Below are positions 8,070 through 17,700 of a stretch of DNA of 64,000 bases, piece by piece; the first letter of the stretch is position 1; each line of letters begins with the position of its first letter. The stretch is taken from NCBI GenBank assembly GCA_002901265.1, contig PPHI01000077.1, positions 57,936 to 121,935 of the forward strand, in the 5' to 3' direction. The notes beneath the pieces are model-generated. The model saw only the letters and a list, made by a program, of their open reading frames with translations. It searched no databases and was not told the DNA's origin. The DNA comes from Rhodopirellula baltica (GTDB lineage: Bacteria > Planctomycetota > Planctomycetia > Pirellulales > Pirellulaceae). The position numbers and the translations under genes were made by a program.

Positions 8070-8968
8070 GATTCTTTGCGAACCAGCGTTCGTTTGGCTA
8101 AACGCCCGATCCCTTGGAAACCACGTCGGAACCATCCGCGGTTTCGATAGCGCCACATACATGCGAACGCCGCGACACCGTCTTTCCAGGTGATCTTTTT
8201 GCCTTCTTCGTAGCTGCGGTATTCGTAACCGGTCGGGACTTCTGCAATTCTGACACCGCGGGCAGCAACCTTGCTGGTGATTTCTGGTTCGAATCCGAAG
8301 CGGCATTCGCGAATCGAAATCGATCGAACGAGATCGCCACGAAACGCCTTGTGACATGTTTCCATATCGGTCAGGCGCTGGCCGGTCATACAGTTGCTGG
8401 ATGCGGTCAGTACCCAATTCCCGAATCGGTGCACCCAAGACGGGTCATCGATCTCGCCCAGGTAACGCGACCCATACACGACGTCTTCGTCGCCTTTCAA
8501 AACCGGCTCGATGACTTGCAACAGATCCTTGGGATCGTATTCGGTGTCGGCATCTTGAATCGCGACGACACGACCTTGGCTATGGCGGATCCCCAATCGC
8601 ACAGCCGAACCTTTGCCATGATTGCAGATCCGGCGAAGGATTTTGCGGTTGCTTCGCTGCGGCAGCGACGCCAACCAAACCGAGGTGCCATCGGTGCTGG
8701 CATCATCGATGACGATGACCTGCGTCGACTCTGGCATAACCTCATCAATCCGCTCTAAGATCTTTGGCAGCGTTTGCCGTTCATTAAAAACGGGAACGAT
8801 CACGCTGAGTTCGAACGGATATTCGGCTTGGTCGATTTGTTCGAGTTGGCCGTCCACGTTTGCCAAGGCATCGTCAATTCGATTGACCAATTGGCGTGTG
8901 TCGGCGTAGTTCGAATCAAAGGCAGACACGTTGGGTTGGCTCACCGTCGTCGTGTTCGGGGTATTCAT
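8066..8968 (-). CDS. GT2-family glycosyltransferase (dolichol-phosphate-mannose synthase-like)
   Basis: A 300-residue GT-A glycosyltransferase. After a 45-residue hydrophilic N-terminal extension it has the family core: LSVIVPVFNERQTLPKIL, then VIVIDDASTDGTSVWL, the CNHGKGSAVRLGI loop and a DADTEYDP metal-binding DxD region. A later FGFEPEITSKVAARGVRIAEVP segment matches DPM1-type enzymes. Such proteins add a sugar from a nucleotide donor to a polyprenyl phosphate or a glycan. The C-terminal 40 residues are basic (KDGVAAFACMWRYRNRGWFRRGF) and may contact the membrane, but there is no obvious transmembrane pair. It is alone on its strand here. Substrate unknown. Confidence 0.9.
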   Translation of the reverse strand: MNTPNTTTVSQPNVSAFDSNYADTRQLVNRIDDALANVDGQLEQIDQAEYPFELSVIVPVFNERQTLPKILERIDEVMPESTQVIVIDDASTDGTSVWLASLPQRSNRKILRRICNHGKGSAVRLGIRHSQGRVVAIQDADTEYDPKDLLQVIEPVLKGDEDVVYGSRYLGEIDDPSWVHRFGNWVLTASSNCMTGQRLTDMETCHKAFRGDLVRSISIRECRFGFEPEITSKVAARGVRIAEVPTGYEYRSYEEGKKITWKDGVAAFACMWRYRNRGWFRRGFQGIGRLAKRTLVRKES

Positions 8969-9224
8969 GGATGAAAAAACGATACTCTTCGGCAGGCATG
9001 GTCGTCGAGCGGGGCGCAGTGAAGAGTTGCGTCCAATTGCGGACCAGGCGTCTCGAAGCGTTCACGTCATCCTGGCGAGTACCCCTCATTGTGTTGATCG
9101 ATCCGATTGCAAGGATCATTCACTTGGTCCATCAACCCGCCCTTCGTCCAGCTCCCCCTCGCGGTTGCTCGGAACTGGCTTATGATATACCAAACCAATC
9201 CACGAACTCTCTGACCGGGAAACG

Positions 9225-9887
9225 ATGCCGCTGGAGCCTTTCTTTCTGCTGATCGCGTTGTTTCCGCTGATCGCGTATTTGTTGCTGCTGGCGATGATCC
9301 GGTTAAGCGGTCGCGTTCTGGTCACCACGGGCGGCCGCGACATCGCCGCGATCAGCTTTGCGATTTGTGGGCTGATCGCGATTGGTCCGGGGGAACTGTT
9401 TTTCCCCAAAGCAGCGGCCGGCGCTTTTGGACCCTGGGTTTGGGTCGCATTGATCACCTTTTACGCCTTGATCGTAACACTGATCGCAATGACCAGCCGA
9501 CCGCGTTTGGTTGTCTATGGCCGCACGCCGGAACAGATTCTCGAACCGTTGTTAGCCGCGGCTCGCGAAATGGACCCCGATGCGAGTTGCGACAAACAGG
9601 TCATGCAAGTGTTTTTGCCGCGACTGAAAGTGCACCTGCGAGCCGCCGGAAATAAAGCTGTCGATTCGGCGACCGTCGAATCATTCGAACCGATTATCAA
9701 TGCCGCATTCTGGGAAACGCTGCTCGGTCACTTGCGACACAAAGCGGCATTGACGCCGCGGCCCACACCGACACGCGGGGCGACCATGTTGCTGGTCGCT
9801 ATCGCTCTAGCCAGTTACGTCGCCTTTCGCGCGATTAACGAACGTCAACAAGTCGTTGAAGGTTTTCGCGAATGGCTTTGGCGGTAG
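9225..9887 (+). CDS. Hypothetical membrane protein
   Basis: A 220-residue protein with three N-terminal hydrophobic segments (about residues 5-25, 40-60 and 70-90), a central soluble domain (residues 95-185, with YGRTPEQILEPLLAAAREMD and LKVHLRAAGNKAVDS) and one more hydrophobic segment near the C-terminus (ATMLLVAIALASYVAF). The soluble part is probably on the cytoplasmic side. I do not recognise a named family, though the pattern recurs in planctomycete inner-membrane proteins. It ends 12 bases before the convergent RbsD/FucU gene. Confidence 0.75.
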   Translation: MPLEPFFLLIALFPLIAYLLLLAMIRLSGRVLVTTGGRDIAAISFAICGLIAIGPGELFFPKAAAGAFGPWVWVALITFYALIVTLIAMTSRPRLVVYGRTPEQILEPLLAAAREMDPDASCDKQVMQVFLPRLKVHLRAAGNKAVDSATVESFEPIINAAFWETLLGHLRHKAALTPRPTPTRGATMLLVAIALASYVAFRAINERQQVVEGFREWLWR

Positions 9888-9899
9888 TTCCGCCGCTCG

Positions 9900-10343
9900 T
9901 TACATCCGCACGCCAACCGTCAGCAAAATGTTGGCGTAGCGTTGCTGGTCCGCCGTTTGGATCGTCAGAACGTGATCTTCGGTGCTGACCGCTTTGTAGA
10001 AGTCCCACTTCTCGATCGGTTGTAAGTCGAGATCCAGGCCTTCGTTGCGAATCGTCTTTCGATAATCATCCCAGACCGGCGGGTCCCCGTCCAATGCATA
10101 AGGCCCCTCCGTTTCCGTTTTCATCGTCTCGATCTTTTCCACCGGGATCGCCGAAATCAACGCTTCCAAAACCTGGTCGCAAGTCGGGACACCTGGCATC
10201 AAATTCAAACTGACCAGTTCCGCACGAGGCCCCCGTTTGCTGGCAGCCGGATAGTTCCCGTCGGCAATCAAAATGGTACTGTGATGCCCGGACGCTGCCA
10301 AAATGGAAGAGATCTGGGGGTGAATCAGTTTGTGGCGTAACAT
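9900..10343 (-). CDS. RbsD/FucU-family sugar mutarotase
   Basis: The start at 10343 gives 147 residues beginning MLRHKLIHPQISSILAASGH, which aligns with the opening of FucU/RbsD proteins. The frame is open to 10457, but that 38-residue extension is not family-like. Conserved features are GHHSTILIADGNYPA near the N-terminus, GVPTCDQVLEAL in the middle and a terminal DQQRYANILLTVGV strand. Known members interconvert sugar anomers (L-fucose or D-ribose) as decameric cytoplasmic enzymes. No fucose or ribose catabolic gene is adjacent, but the window does encode a fucosyltransferase-like GT11 at 36.5-37.4 kb. FucU-like is slightly favoured over RbsD by length. The specificity is inferred. Confidence 0.85.
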   Translation of the reverse strand: MLRHKLIHPQISSILAASGHHSTILIADGNYPAASKRGPRAELVSLNLMPGVPTCDQVLEALISAIPVEKIETMKTETEGPYALDGDPPVWDDYRKTIRNEGLDLDLQPIEKWDFYKAVSTEDHVLTIQTADQQRYANILLTVGVRM

Positions 10344-10445
10344 AGTGCGGTGCGGTACAAGAGAGAGGCTTTCAATGTTGCGATCGACGATCCGGTTGTT
10401 TGCCGATCCAATCAATTTCCCGATCATACCCTTAGGCTGACCGCC

Positions 10446-11618
10446 GTGTGGCAGCAACGACTAAACCTGGGCACCTACTTCGGAATCGCCGTTTACGTCC
10501 ACTGGTCGTTTGCGCTGCTAGTGGCCTATGTCGGTTACGCAGGCTACCAGGATGGTCTGTTAGGAACCCTATTCGGCATCGCCGTTCTAGGCGGCATGTT
10601 TTTCTGTGTCACGCTGCACGAATATGGCCATGCATTGACCGCCAGGCGTTTCGGAATCGACACGCTTGATATCACTTTGTTCCCGATCGGCGGCGTCGCA
10701 CGGTTAATGAAAATTCCACGCGTCCCGTGGCAAGAATTCTTAGTGGCGATCGCCGGCCCAGCCGTGAACGTTGTGATCTTGATCGTGCTGTTTACGGCTT
10801 GGTGGTTTCTACCAGAGGACTGGTTGCCTTCGCCGATTTCGATTTTGACCAACGAGGTCGCCGAAGCCAAATTTGCCGAAGCGTCGAATTCGATCGGCTT
10901 GATGGGCTACATGATCGCCATGGTTGCGGTAAACACAGTGCTGATCCTGTTTAACTTCATCCCCGCCTTCCCGATGGATGGCGGACGAGTCTTACGCAGT
11001 ATTCTAGCGATGGCTCTCGAGTATCGCCGTGCGACCCGAATTGCGGCGACAATCGGAGTGTTCTGTGCCATCCTGATGGGCTGGGTAGCGATTCAATTTC
11101 AAGCCATTCCCGCCGGGCTGATCGCGTTGTTCATCTGCTATGCGGGAATCTCCGAAGCACGTCATGTAGATATCGTCGAACCGTTGCGTGGCTTCTCGGT
11201 TTCGCAAGGCATGATCCTCGACCCACCGGCCGTCCATTTCACAACGCCACTGGTGGACTTGGTACAGCGGATCCGCAGCATCCCGCTGGAATGCATTCCG
11301 GTGGTTGATGGTGCCGGCTACAACATCGGGGTAGTGACCGTCGCCGACATCGCCGAGGCCCTCAAGAATGACGCAGACCTGTCGACCACAGCCGGACAAC
11401 TGGCGCGTCACGATGTACCGGTACTACCTCCCGATGCACCGCTCGAATCCATCATCTCGGGACTGCCGACGCAATTTCGTCAATTTCCAGTCACCGATCC
11501 TCATGGACGTCTGCTTGGCGTCTTAAATCTTAGCTCTGTCCGCGACCGGATCTCACTCGGGCCGATTGGCTTGCCAATGGAACAGGTCTCGCCAGCCGAG
11601 CCGGAACTGTTCATCTAA
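10446..11618 (+). CDS. Site-2 protease family membrane metalloprotease with CBS domains
   Basis: I chose GTG 10446, giving MWQQRLNLGTYFGIAVYVHW. The longer ATG start at 10350 would leave almost no space for the divergent RbsD/FucU gene at 10343. The 390-residue protein has four to six membrane segments with the zinc motif HEYGH (residues 58-62) and the second active-site motif NFIPAFPMDGGR, where Asp178 is the third ligand. The C-terminal 140 residues carry paired CBS-type repeats (around SIPLECIPVVDGAGYNIGVV and FPVTDPHGRLLGVLNLSSV). Family members cut membrane-bound proteins within the bilayer, and CBS domains often sense adenosyl nucleotides. Its substrate is unknown. Confidence 0.9.
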   Translation: MWQQRLNLGTYFGIAVYVHWSFALLVAYVGYAGYQDGLLGTLFGIAVLGGMFFCVTLHEYGHALTARRFGIDTLDITLFPIGGVARLMKIPRVPWQEFLVAIAGPAVNVVILIVLFTAWWFLPEDWLPSPISILTNEVAEAKFAEASNSIGLMGYMIAMVAVNTVLILFNFIPAFPMDGGRVLRSILAMALEYRRATRIAATIGVFCAILMGWVAIQFQAIPAGLIALFICYAGISEARHVDIVEPLRGFSVSQGMILDPPAVHFTTPLVDLVQRIRSIPLECIPVVDGAGYNIGVVTVADIAEALKNDADLSTTAGQLARHDVPVLPPDAPLESIISGLPTQFRQFPVTDPHGRLLGVLNLSSVRDRISLGPIGLPMEQVSPAEPELFI

Positions 11619-11751
11619 AACTGAATCGCACCAGATCACGGGACAGCGCCGGGCGACGGTGTCTTTCTGCGACCTGATGGAAATTTATCGCGGGTGCCCA
11701 TTTCGCGCCCCATCTGGCCTCCATTGATGCCCTACGCTAACGAGTCCTAAG

Positions 11752-12519
11752 GTGACTCGAACGACTCGTGTAGGCGAAATCGCTGTGAATGAGGCAATCA
11801 AAGACTTTCTAGACCAACTGTTTATCGGACCGGTTTGGCCAGCCTCGGTGCTGGTCTGCTTGATGGTGCTTTATGCACTGATCGCGATGATCGGATTGGT
11901 GGATCTAGGTCTCGAAGGTGACGTTGATATCGACGGTTCTCTGGACCTTGATCCAGGAGCGGACGGGATCGACTTGGAAGCCGATGGTGGCGATTTCGAA
12001 CTTGGTGACTTTGATGTCTCGCAAGGTGGCTTGGCAGGATTGCTGACCGGAATGGGTGCGATGACGATCCGGCTAACGAACTTCGGGCGCGTCCCGTTGG
12101 TGATCTGGTTCGGCGTTTTCACCCTGGTGTTCTGGGCGGTTTCGTACGGGCTGTGGCACGGCTTCGATTCCGAATCCTATGCCCCCACGTGGATCCCAGT
12201 GATTTTGCTGACGATCCGCAACGGGGTGATCGCGATGGTCGCGACCAAACTCGCGACTGAGCCTTTGGTGGGACGCTTCGAACCTCAGCCGGGATACGAC
12301 CAGCACCGTCTGATGGGCGGTACTTGTGAAATTTCGTCGGTAAGTGCGACCCCATCATTCGGGCAAGCTAAGTTTCGGACGAATGCTGCGCCTTTGCTGC
12401 TAAATGTCCGTACAAACGGGCCAGAGATACCAAAAGGGACGGAAGTACGGATCGTAGCTTTTGATCCTGCACGACGTATTTACACCGTTACAGAAATCAA
12501 ACCGGAGACTGAATTGTGA
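11752..12519 (+). CDS. yqiJ: YqiJ-like inner-membrane protein with C-terminal OB-fold
   Basis: A 255-residue protein (GTG start) with a membrane segment near residues 25-48, an acidic linker rich in Asp and Gly (GLEGDVDIDGSLDLDPGADG), two further membrane segments (about 110-135 and 145-170) and a beta-rich C-terminal domain (GGTCEISSVSATPSFGQAKF, then GTEVRIVAFDPARRIYTVT). This matches the YqiJ/OB-fold-containing family, an NfeD-like partner of flotillins. Its stop codon overlaps the GTG of the next gene, which encodes a flotillin; YqiJ-YqiK pairs are known from proteobacteria. It probably anchors or regulates flotillin assemblies in the inner membrane. The acidic linker is unusually repetitive. 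Confidence 0.8.
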   Translation: MTRTTRVGEIAVNEAIKDFLDQLFIGPVWPASVLVCLMVLYALIAMIGLVDLGLEGDVDIDGSLDLDPGADGIDLEADGGDFELGDFDVSQGGLAGLLTGMGAMTIRLTNFGRVPLVIWFGVFTLVFWAVSYGLWHGFDSESYAPTWIPVILLTIRNGVIAMVATKLATEPLVGRFEPQPGYDQHRLMGGTCEISSVSATPSFGQAKFRTNAAPLLLNVRTNGPEIPKGTEVRIVAFDPARRIYTVTEIKPETEL

Positions 12520-14654
12520 CCACAATGTATCCAGGAATCCTGATCTTGGCTGACGGATGGGAGGCGCCGACCGCGTTCTTCCTCGGTCTGGTCGTGGTCG
12601 TTTTCTTCGCTGTGATTGCAACGTTCAAGAAATGCTTCAACGTCGTCGGCCCTGACAAAGCGATCGTGCGGACGGGACGCGGACCGATGATGGTCGCAAC
12701 CGGCGAAGGCATGCTGGTCTTTCCAGTCATCCATCGCTACGAGTTGATGGACCTGTCGCTGAAGAGTTTTGAAATCAGCCGCCAAGGCAGCGAAGGTTTG
12801 ATCTGTCGCGACAACATCCGTGCCGACATCAAGGTCGCATTCTTTATCCGCGTCGACAGCTCGATCGAGCAGATCAAAGAAGTCGCTGCATCGATCGGAG
12901 CAAAACGCTGCTCCGAAATCGACACCCTCCGTGAACTGTTCGACGCGAAGTTCTCCGAAGCACTGAAGACGGTCGGAAAGCAATTCGATTTCGTCGAGCT
13001 TTACGAAGAACGTGACAAGTTCAAAGCCGAGATTCTGAAAGTCATCGGCACCGACTTGAACGGTTACTGCTTGGACGACGCGGCGATCGATTACCTGGAA
13101 CAAACGCCTTTGGAAATGTTGTCGCCGAACAACATTCTGGATGCCGAAGGGATCAAGAAAATCACCGAACTGACCGCGGCCGAAAAGGTCAAGGAAAACC
13201 AGTTCACCCGTGACAAAGAAAAGACGCTGAAAAAACAGGACGTCGAAGCCGAAGAAACAATCCTTGCTTTGGAACGCCAACGCGTCGAAGCGGTCGAAAA
13301 ACAACGCCGCGAGATCGCCGAGATCACCGCCCGCGAACAAGCCTCGGCAAAGAAGGTCCACGAAGAACAACGCCTGGAATCCGAACGGGCTCGCATCGCG
13401 ACCGAAGAAGAAATCGGTGTCGCAACTCAAAACAAAGACCGCCAAATCTTGGTGGCACAACGAAACAAAGAAAAGACCGACGCGGTCGAACTCGAACGTG
13501 TCAATCGAGACCGCGACTTGGAAGCCACCGAACGCCTGCGGGTTGTCGGTGTTGCCGAAGTCGAAAAAGAAAAGGCGATCGAAACCGAACGCCGCAACAT
13601 TCAAGAAGTCATTCGCGAACGTGTCTCCGTCGAACGCGCTGTAGTCGAAGAACAAGAGCGTATCAAAGACACCGAAGAGATCGCGAAGGCCGAGCGTCTG
13701 AAGAAGGTTCAGGTCACCGCTGCCGAAATGAAGGCAGAAGAGGAACTAATCCGCCAAACCAAACAGGCTCAAGCGGAAAAAGAATCCAGCGCATTGCTGG
13801 CTGAAAAGGTCCGCATCGAAGCCGAAGCAAAACGCGACGCCGCCGAAAAAGAAACCGCAGCCGCGAAGATGCTGGCCGAAGGCGAAGCGGCAACCTCCGC
13901 CGCCAAGGGCTTGGCAGAAGCACGCGTGCAAGAAGCCAAAGCGGCAAGCTTGGAAAAAGAAGGCACCGCCGAAGCGACCGTCATGGAAAAGAAAGCGGTT
14001 GCCGAAGCCAAGGGCATCGAAGCCAAAGCGGCTGCCGTCGAGAAACAAGGCATGGCCGAAGCCAACGTCGACTTGGAAAAATACCGCGCCGAAGCGACCG
14101 GTATCACCGAGAAGGCCGAAGCGATGAAAGTGCTCGACAGCGTCGGCAAGGAACACGAAGAATTCAAGTTGCGACTCAACAAAGAAAAGGACGTCGAGAT
14201 CGCGGCCATCGATGCACAGCGTGGAATTGCCGAAAGCCAAGCGGGTGTCGTCGGCGAAGCACTCAAAGCCGCTCGGATCGACATTGTCGGTGGCGATGGC
14301 GAGTTCTTCGAACAGATCACCTCGGCCGTCAAGGGTGGCAAGGCGATCGACCGGTTCGTGTACAACAGCCGTGTTGCGACCGACATCAAGGACACGTTCT
14401 TCGATGGCAATGCCGAGTACTTCAAAGACCAGCTCAGCGGCCTGATCAGCCAGTTCAACCTGGATACCGACGGCGTCAAAGACCTGTCGATTGCGGCTTT
14501 GATCGCAAAAATGATGGGAATGGCCGGTTCCGAGGACATGCGTTCTCAACTGACCAGCCTGTTGGGCATGGCCGGAACGGCGAACATCGCCGACCAAAAA
14601 GCCGGCCGTGTGCTCAACACCACCGCGACGCCCTCTAAAGCCACGAAAGCTTAG
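12516..14654 (+). CDS. yqiK: Flotillin family protein (YqiK-like, SPFH domain)
   Basis: A 712-residue protein starting at a GTG that overlaps the previous stop; an ATG at 12525 also fits. An N-terminal hydrophobic anchor (AFFLGLVVVVFFAVIATF, about residues 20-38) precedes the SPFH domain (about 45-215, with GPDKAIVRTGRGPMMVATGEG). A very long E/A/K-rich coiled coil covers about 215-550, including repeated units such as AEATVMEKKAVAEAKGIEAK. The C-terminal part (about 570-700) is more globular and polar. Flotillins oligomerise into membrane platforms. It sits between YqiJ-like and the giant AAA+ gene, all same strand with short gaps, which points to one functional unit. It is longer than E. 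coli YqiK, mainly in the coiled coil and tail. Confidence 0.92.
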   Translation: MTTMYPGILILADGWEAPTAFFLGLVVVVFFAVIATFKKCFNVVGPDKAIVRTGRGPMMVATGEGMLVFPVIHRYELMDLSLKSFEISRQGSEGLICRDNIRADIKVAFFIRVDSSIEQIKEVAASIGAKRCSEIDTLRELFDAKFSEALKTVGKQFDFVELYEERDKFKAEILKVIGTDLNGYCLDDAAIDYLEQTPLEMLSPNNILDAEGIKKITELTAAEKVKENQFTRDKEKTLKKQDVEAEETILALERQRVEAVEKQRREIAEITAREQASAKKVHEEQRLESERARIATEEEIGVATQNKDRQILVAQRNKEKTDAVELERVNRDRDLEATERLRVVGVAEVEKEKAIETERRNIQEVIRERVSVERAVVEEQERIKDTEEIAKAERLKKVQVTAAEMKAEEELIRQTKQAQAEKESSALLAEKVRIEAEAKRDAAEKETAAAKMLAEGEAATSAAKGLAEARVQEAKAASLEKEGTAEATVMEKKAVAEAKGIEAKAAAVEKQGMAEANVDLEKYRAEATGITEKAEAMKVLDSVGKEHEEFKLRLNKEKDVEIAAIDAQRGIAESQAGVVGEALKAARIDIVGGDGEFFEQITSAVKGGKAIDRFVYNSRVATDIKDTFFDGNAEYFKDQLSGLISQFNLDTDGVKDLSIAALIAKMMGMAGSEDMRSQLTSLLGMAGTANIADQKAGRVLNTTATPSKATKA

Positions 14655-14782
14655 GCGACTCGCCTGCCCCGATGCGGCGGATCAACAACTGTTTCATCAG
14701 CCCGGTTGGTCCGCCGCTTCACTCCGTCAGCACTTGACCCCAACGTCTTCCACGCTTTTCAACAGGTAAAGGGAGCCCGACG

Positions 14783-17700
14783 ATGACCGACTCCCAACTC
14801 GCCGCTGGCACGTACGAAGTCCTGCGGAACCGGATGCGTGAGGCCGCCAACGACCTTCGCGGACGACTGGCGAATCTGAACGACGCCCGCGCCGAAGTGT
14901 TCGGCAACATCGAAACCAAGTTGCTTTCGACCGAGCGCGTCACCACCGAACACAACTGTATCCCTCGCGATCTGGTCTCCGTCGGCGATCAGTTCCTGTT
15001 CGGCTACAACGTCCAATTCGGATTGAAAACCGAAATCGGTCTCGACGACGTTTTCTCCGCGTACCAGTTCTCCGACAACCAATTCCATTCAAAACCGCTG
15101 GACGTCTTAAGCGATTCACGATTCCAGAGCGACTTTTCGGAACTCTATCGCTTTTATAAAGGCACGTCATTTTCGCGTTTCTTTCGTGTCGGCCCAATGC
15201 TGCACATGGTCTTCCAAGTCGGCAAGACCGAGCGTGATATCAAGACGTTCAAATGGCGTGTGACGACAGACGGGCTGGAGTACATCGACAACCGCAGCGA
15301 ACACGAGGTCAAAGACCCGCCGCAACACGAATTCCGCTGGACACGCACCACACGTGACCAACATCGTTATGGCGAACACCCACACATCTCGATCGATGAC
15401 ATCGTGTTCGTCGAAACGGTCGGTGGCGACCTGACGATCAAAGTCGAAAACAACACCGGCAGCGGCGAAGGCATCTATGCGGAACCCGTCGATAACTCGG
15501 ACCAAAAACTAGACGACGCCGAAATCCATTACGCGATTCTTGGCAACCTCGTCCTCTTGAAAATGAAACCGTACCAAGAGGACACGACTCGGTACCTAGT
15601 TTACAACAGCAAGATCCAACAAGTCGTCCGTGTTGACGAGATCGCCGCTTCCTGCGTGATGTTGCCTGGCGACCAGGGCTTGATCTTCCCCGGCGGGTAC
15701 TACCTGCAAACCGGCGAATACAAACGATTTGACACGGGCTTGAGTGACATGCGGTTCCAACGGACCATCGCATCGTCCAATGGCGAAGATTTTCTGTACC
15801 TGTTCTACTCGACGCAATCCGGCACCTACGTCCAGCTCCGATACAACCTGATTCGTCAAACCGTCGACACGCCACTGGTTTGCCACGGCCAAACGTTTTT
15901 CGAACGTGGCGAAATGGTTTGCTTCCGCACTCACGAAGAAGCTCAAAAACATCACGCGATCCAGATTTGGCAAACACCATTCACCGGGCCAAACTTCGTC
16001 CCCGAAAATCAAACCGATTCGCTGCTGTTCAAAATCGGCAACAAAGAAATCGTCCGTGGGATGGCCGAGTGCAGCGAACTACTGCAACTGATCGACAAAG
16101 ACGACAGCTACGAAGGCTTGTACGTTGACCTAAACAAGAAATCCAGCGACATCCTGGATAGCTATTTTTGGATCGACAAGGAAGAAACGAAGCAGCTCAA
16201 CGAGCCGATCCAAAGAATCCGCGAAGCGGCATCAGCGGCGGTCGAAGAATTCGAAAAGGTTGTCCGCGTTCGCAAACAAACCACCGATCGAACGACGACG
16301 GTCAAGTCAGAGATCGACGAATTGATCAAGAAGATCGAGCGTGCTCGGTTCGATTCGATCGACCACTTTGTCGATGCGTTGGCAAACCTCCGCTCTCAGC
16401 GCGGCCATGCACTTGGCCTGAAGGAGCTTCGTTACGTCGACGAAACACTCGTCGAACAACTCGAAAAAGACACTGCCGAATGGAGCGATCGGATCAGCCG
16501 TCGCTGTATCGATTTTCTGCTGACACCAGGAGCTCTCGATCCCTACACCCAGCGAATCGAAGACGCGAAGGAACGCGTTGCCGACGTCAGTACCGTTGTC
16601 GAGTCCAAGGCACTTGGCGAAGAGATCGATGCCGCCGCAGCGCAGCTCGAAATGCTTACCGAAACGGTCAGCAATCTGCGCATCGACGACACCACCAAAC
16701 GGACCGAAATCATCGACGCGATCGGTGACGTGTTTGCCTCGGTCAACCGTGTCCGCAGCGCACTGAAAACGCGAACCAAAGAGCTGGTCAGCGTCGAAGG
16801 ACGCGCCGAATTCGCGTCACAGCTCAAACTGCTCGAACAGACCACCTCCGGATACCTGGATGTCTGCGACAGCCCCGAGCGATGCGACGAATACCTGACC
16901 AAAGTCATGGTCCAGCTGGAAGAGTTGGAAGGCAAATTTGCCGAGTTCGACGACTTTATTGAACAGCTCGCCGTCCGCCGCGAAGAAGTTTACGCGGCGT
17001 TTGAGTCTCGAAAAATCCAACTGGTCGAAAAACGCAATCGCCGGGCCGAGTCGTTGGCCTCTGCTGCCGACCGAATCTTAAAAGGCATCGACAATCGCGT
17101 CCGCTCGATGGAATCATCGGACGATATCGCCGCATACTTCGCCGGCGACTTGATGGTCGAGAAAGTTCGCGACATCGTCGAACAGCTCCAAGAGCTTGAC
17201 GACGCGGTGCGCGTTGAAGATTTGCAAAGTCGACTGAAAACAATTCGCGAAGATTCAGTCCGACAACTCAAGGACCGACAAGACCTTTACGAAGCCGGTG
17301 GCGATATCATCCGCCTGGGCAACCAGCGTTTCGCTGTCAACACTCAGCCGCTCGATTTGACAACCGTGCTGCGTGATGACGCGATGTGCTTGCACTTGAC
17401 CGGCACGCAGTATTTTCGCGCGATGGTCGATCCGGCACTCGAAGCCGCACGCGACCTTTGGAACCAGGAACTGATCAGCGAGAACCGTCACGTCTACCGG
17501 TCCGAGTTCCTAGCCGTCAACCTATTCGACTCGATCAAACGAAGCGGCGGCACATTACCAGCGCACGACGACATCACCGCGTCCTGGATCCAATCCCAAA
17601 TCGGCGGCCGCTTCGAAGAAGGCTATGCGAAGGGCGTCCACGATCACGACGGCGCATTGATCCTAAAAGCGCTCGTCGAACTGGACTCACAAATCGGACT

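Noticed and set aside
10344..10457. Extended start of the RbsD/FucU gene
   Set aside because: The family begins at the MLRHKLIHP segment. The extension overlaps the divergent site-2 protease region and is not conserved-looking.
12480..13655. 391-residue open frame opposite the flotillin gene
   Set aside because: It is the antisense of the E/A/K-rich coiled coil, giving a biased F/D/L-rich product with no family features. The plus strand has a clear SPFH protein.
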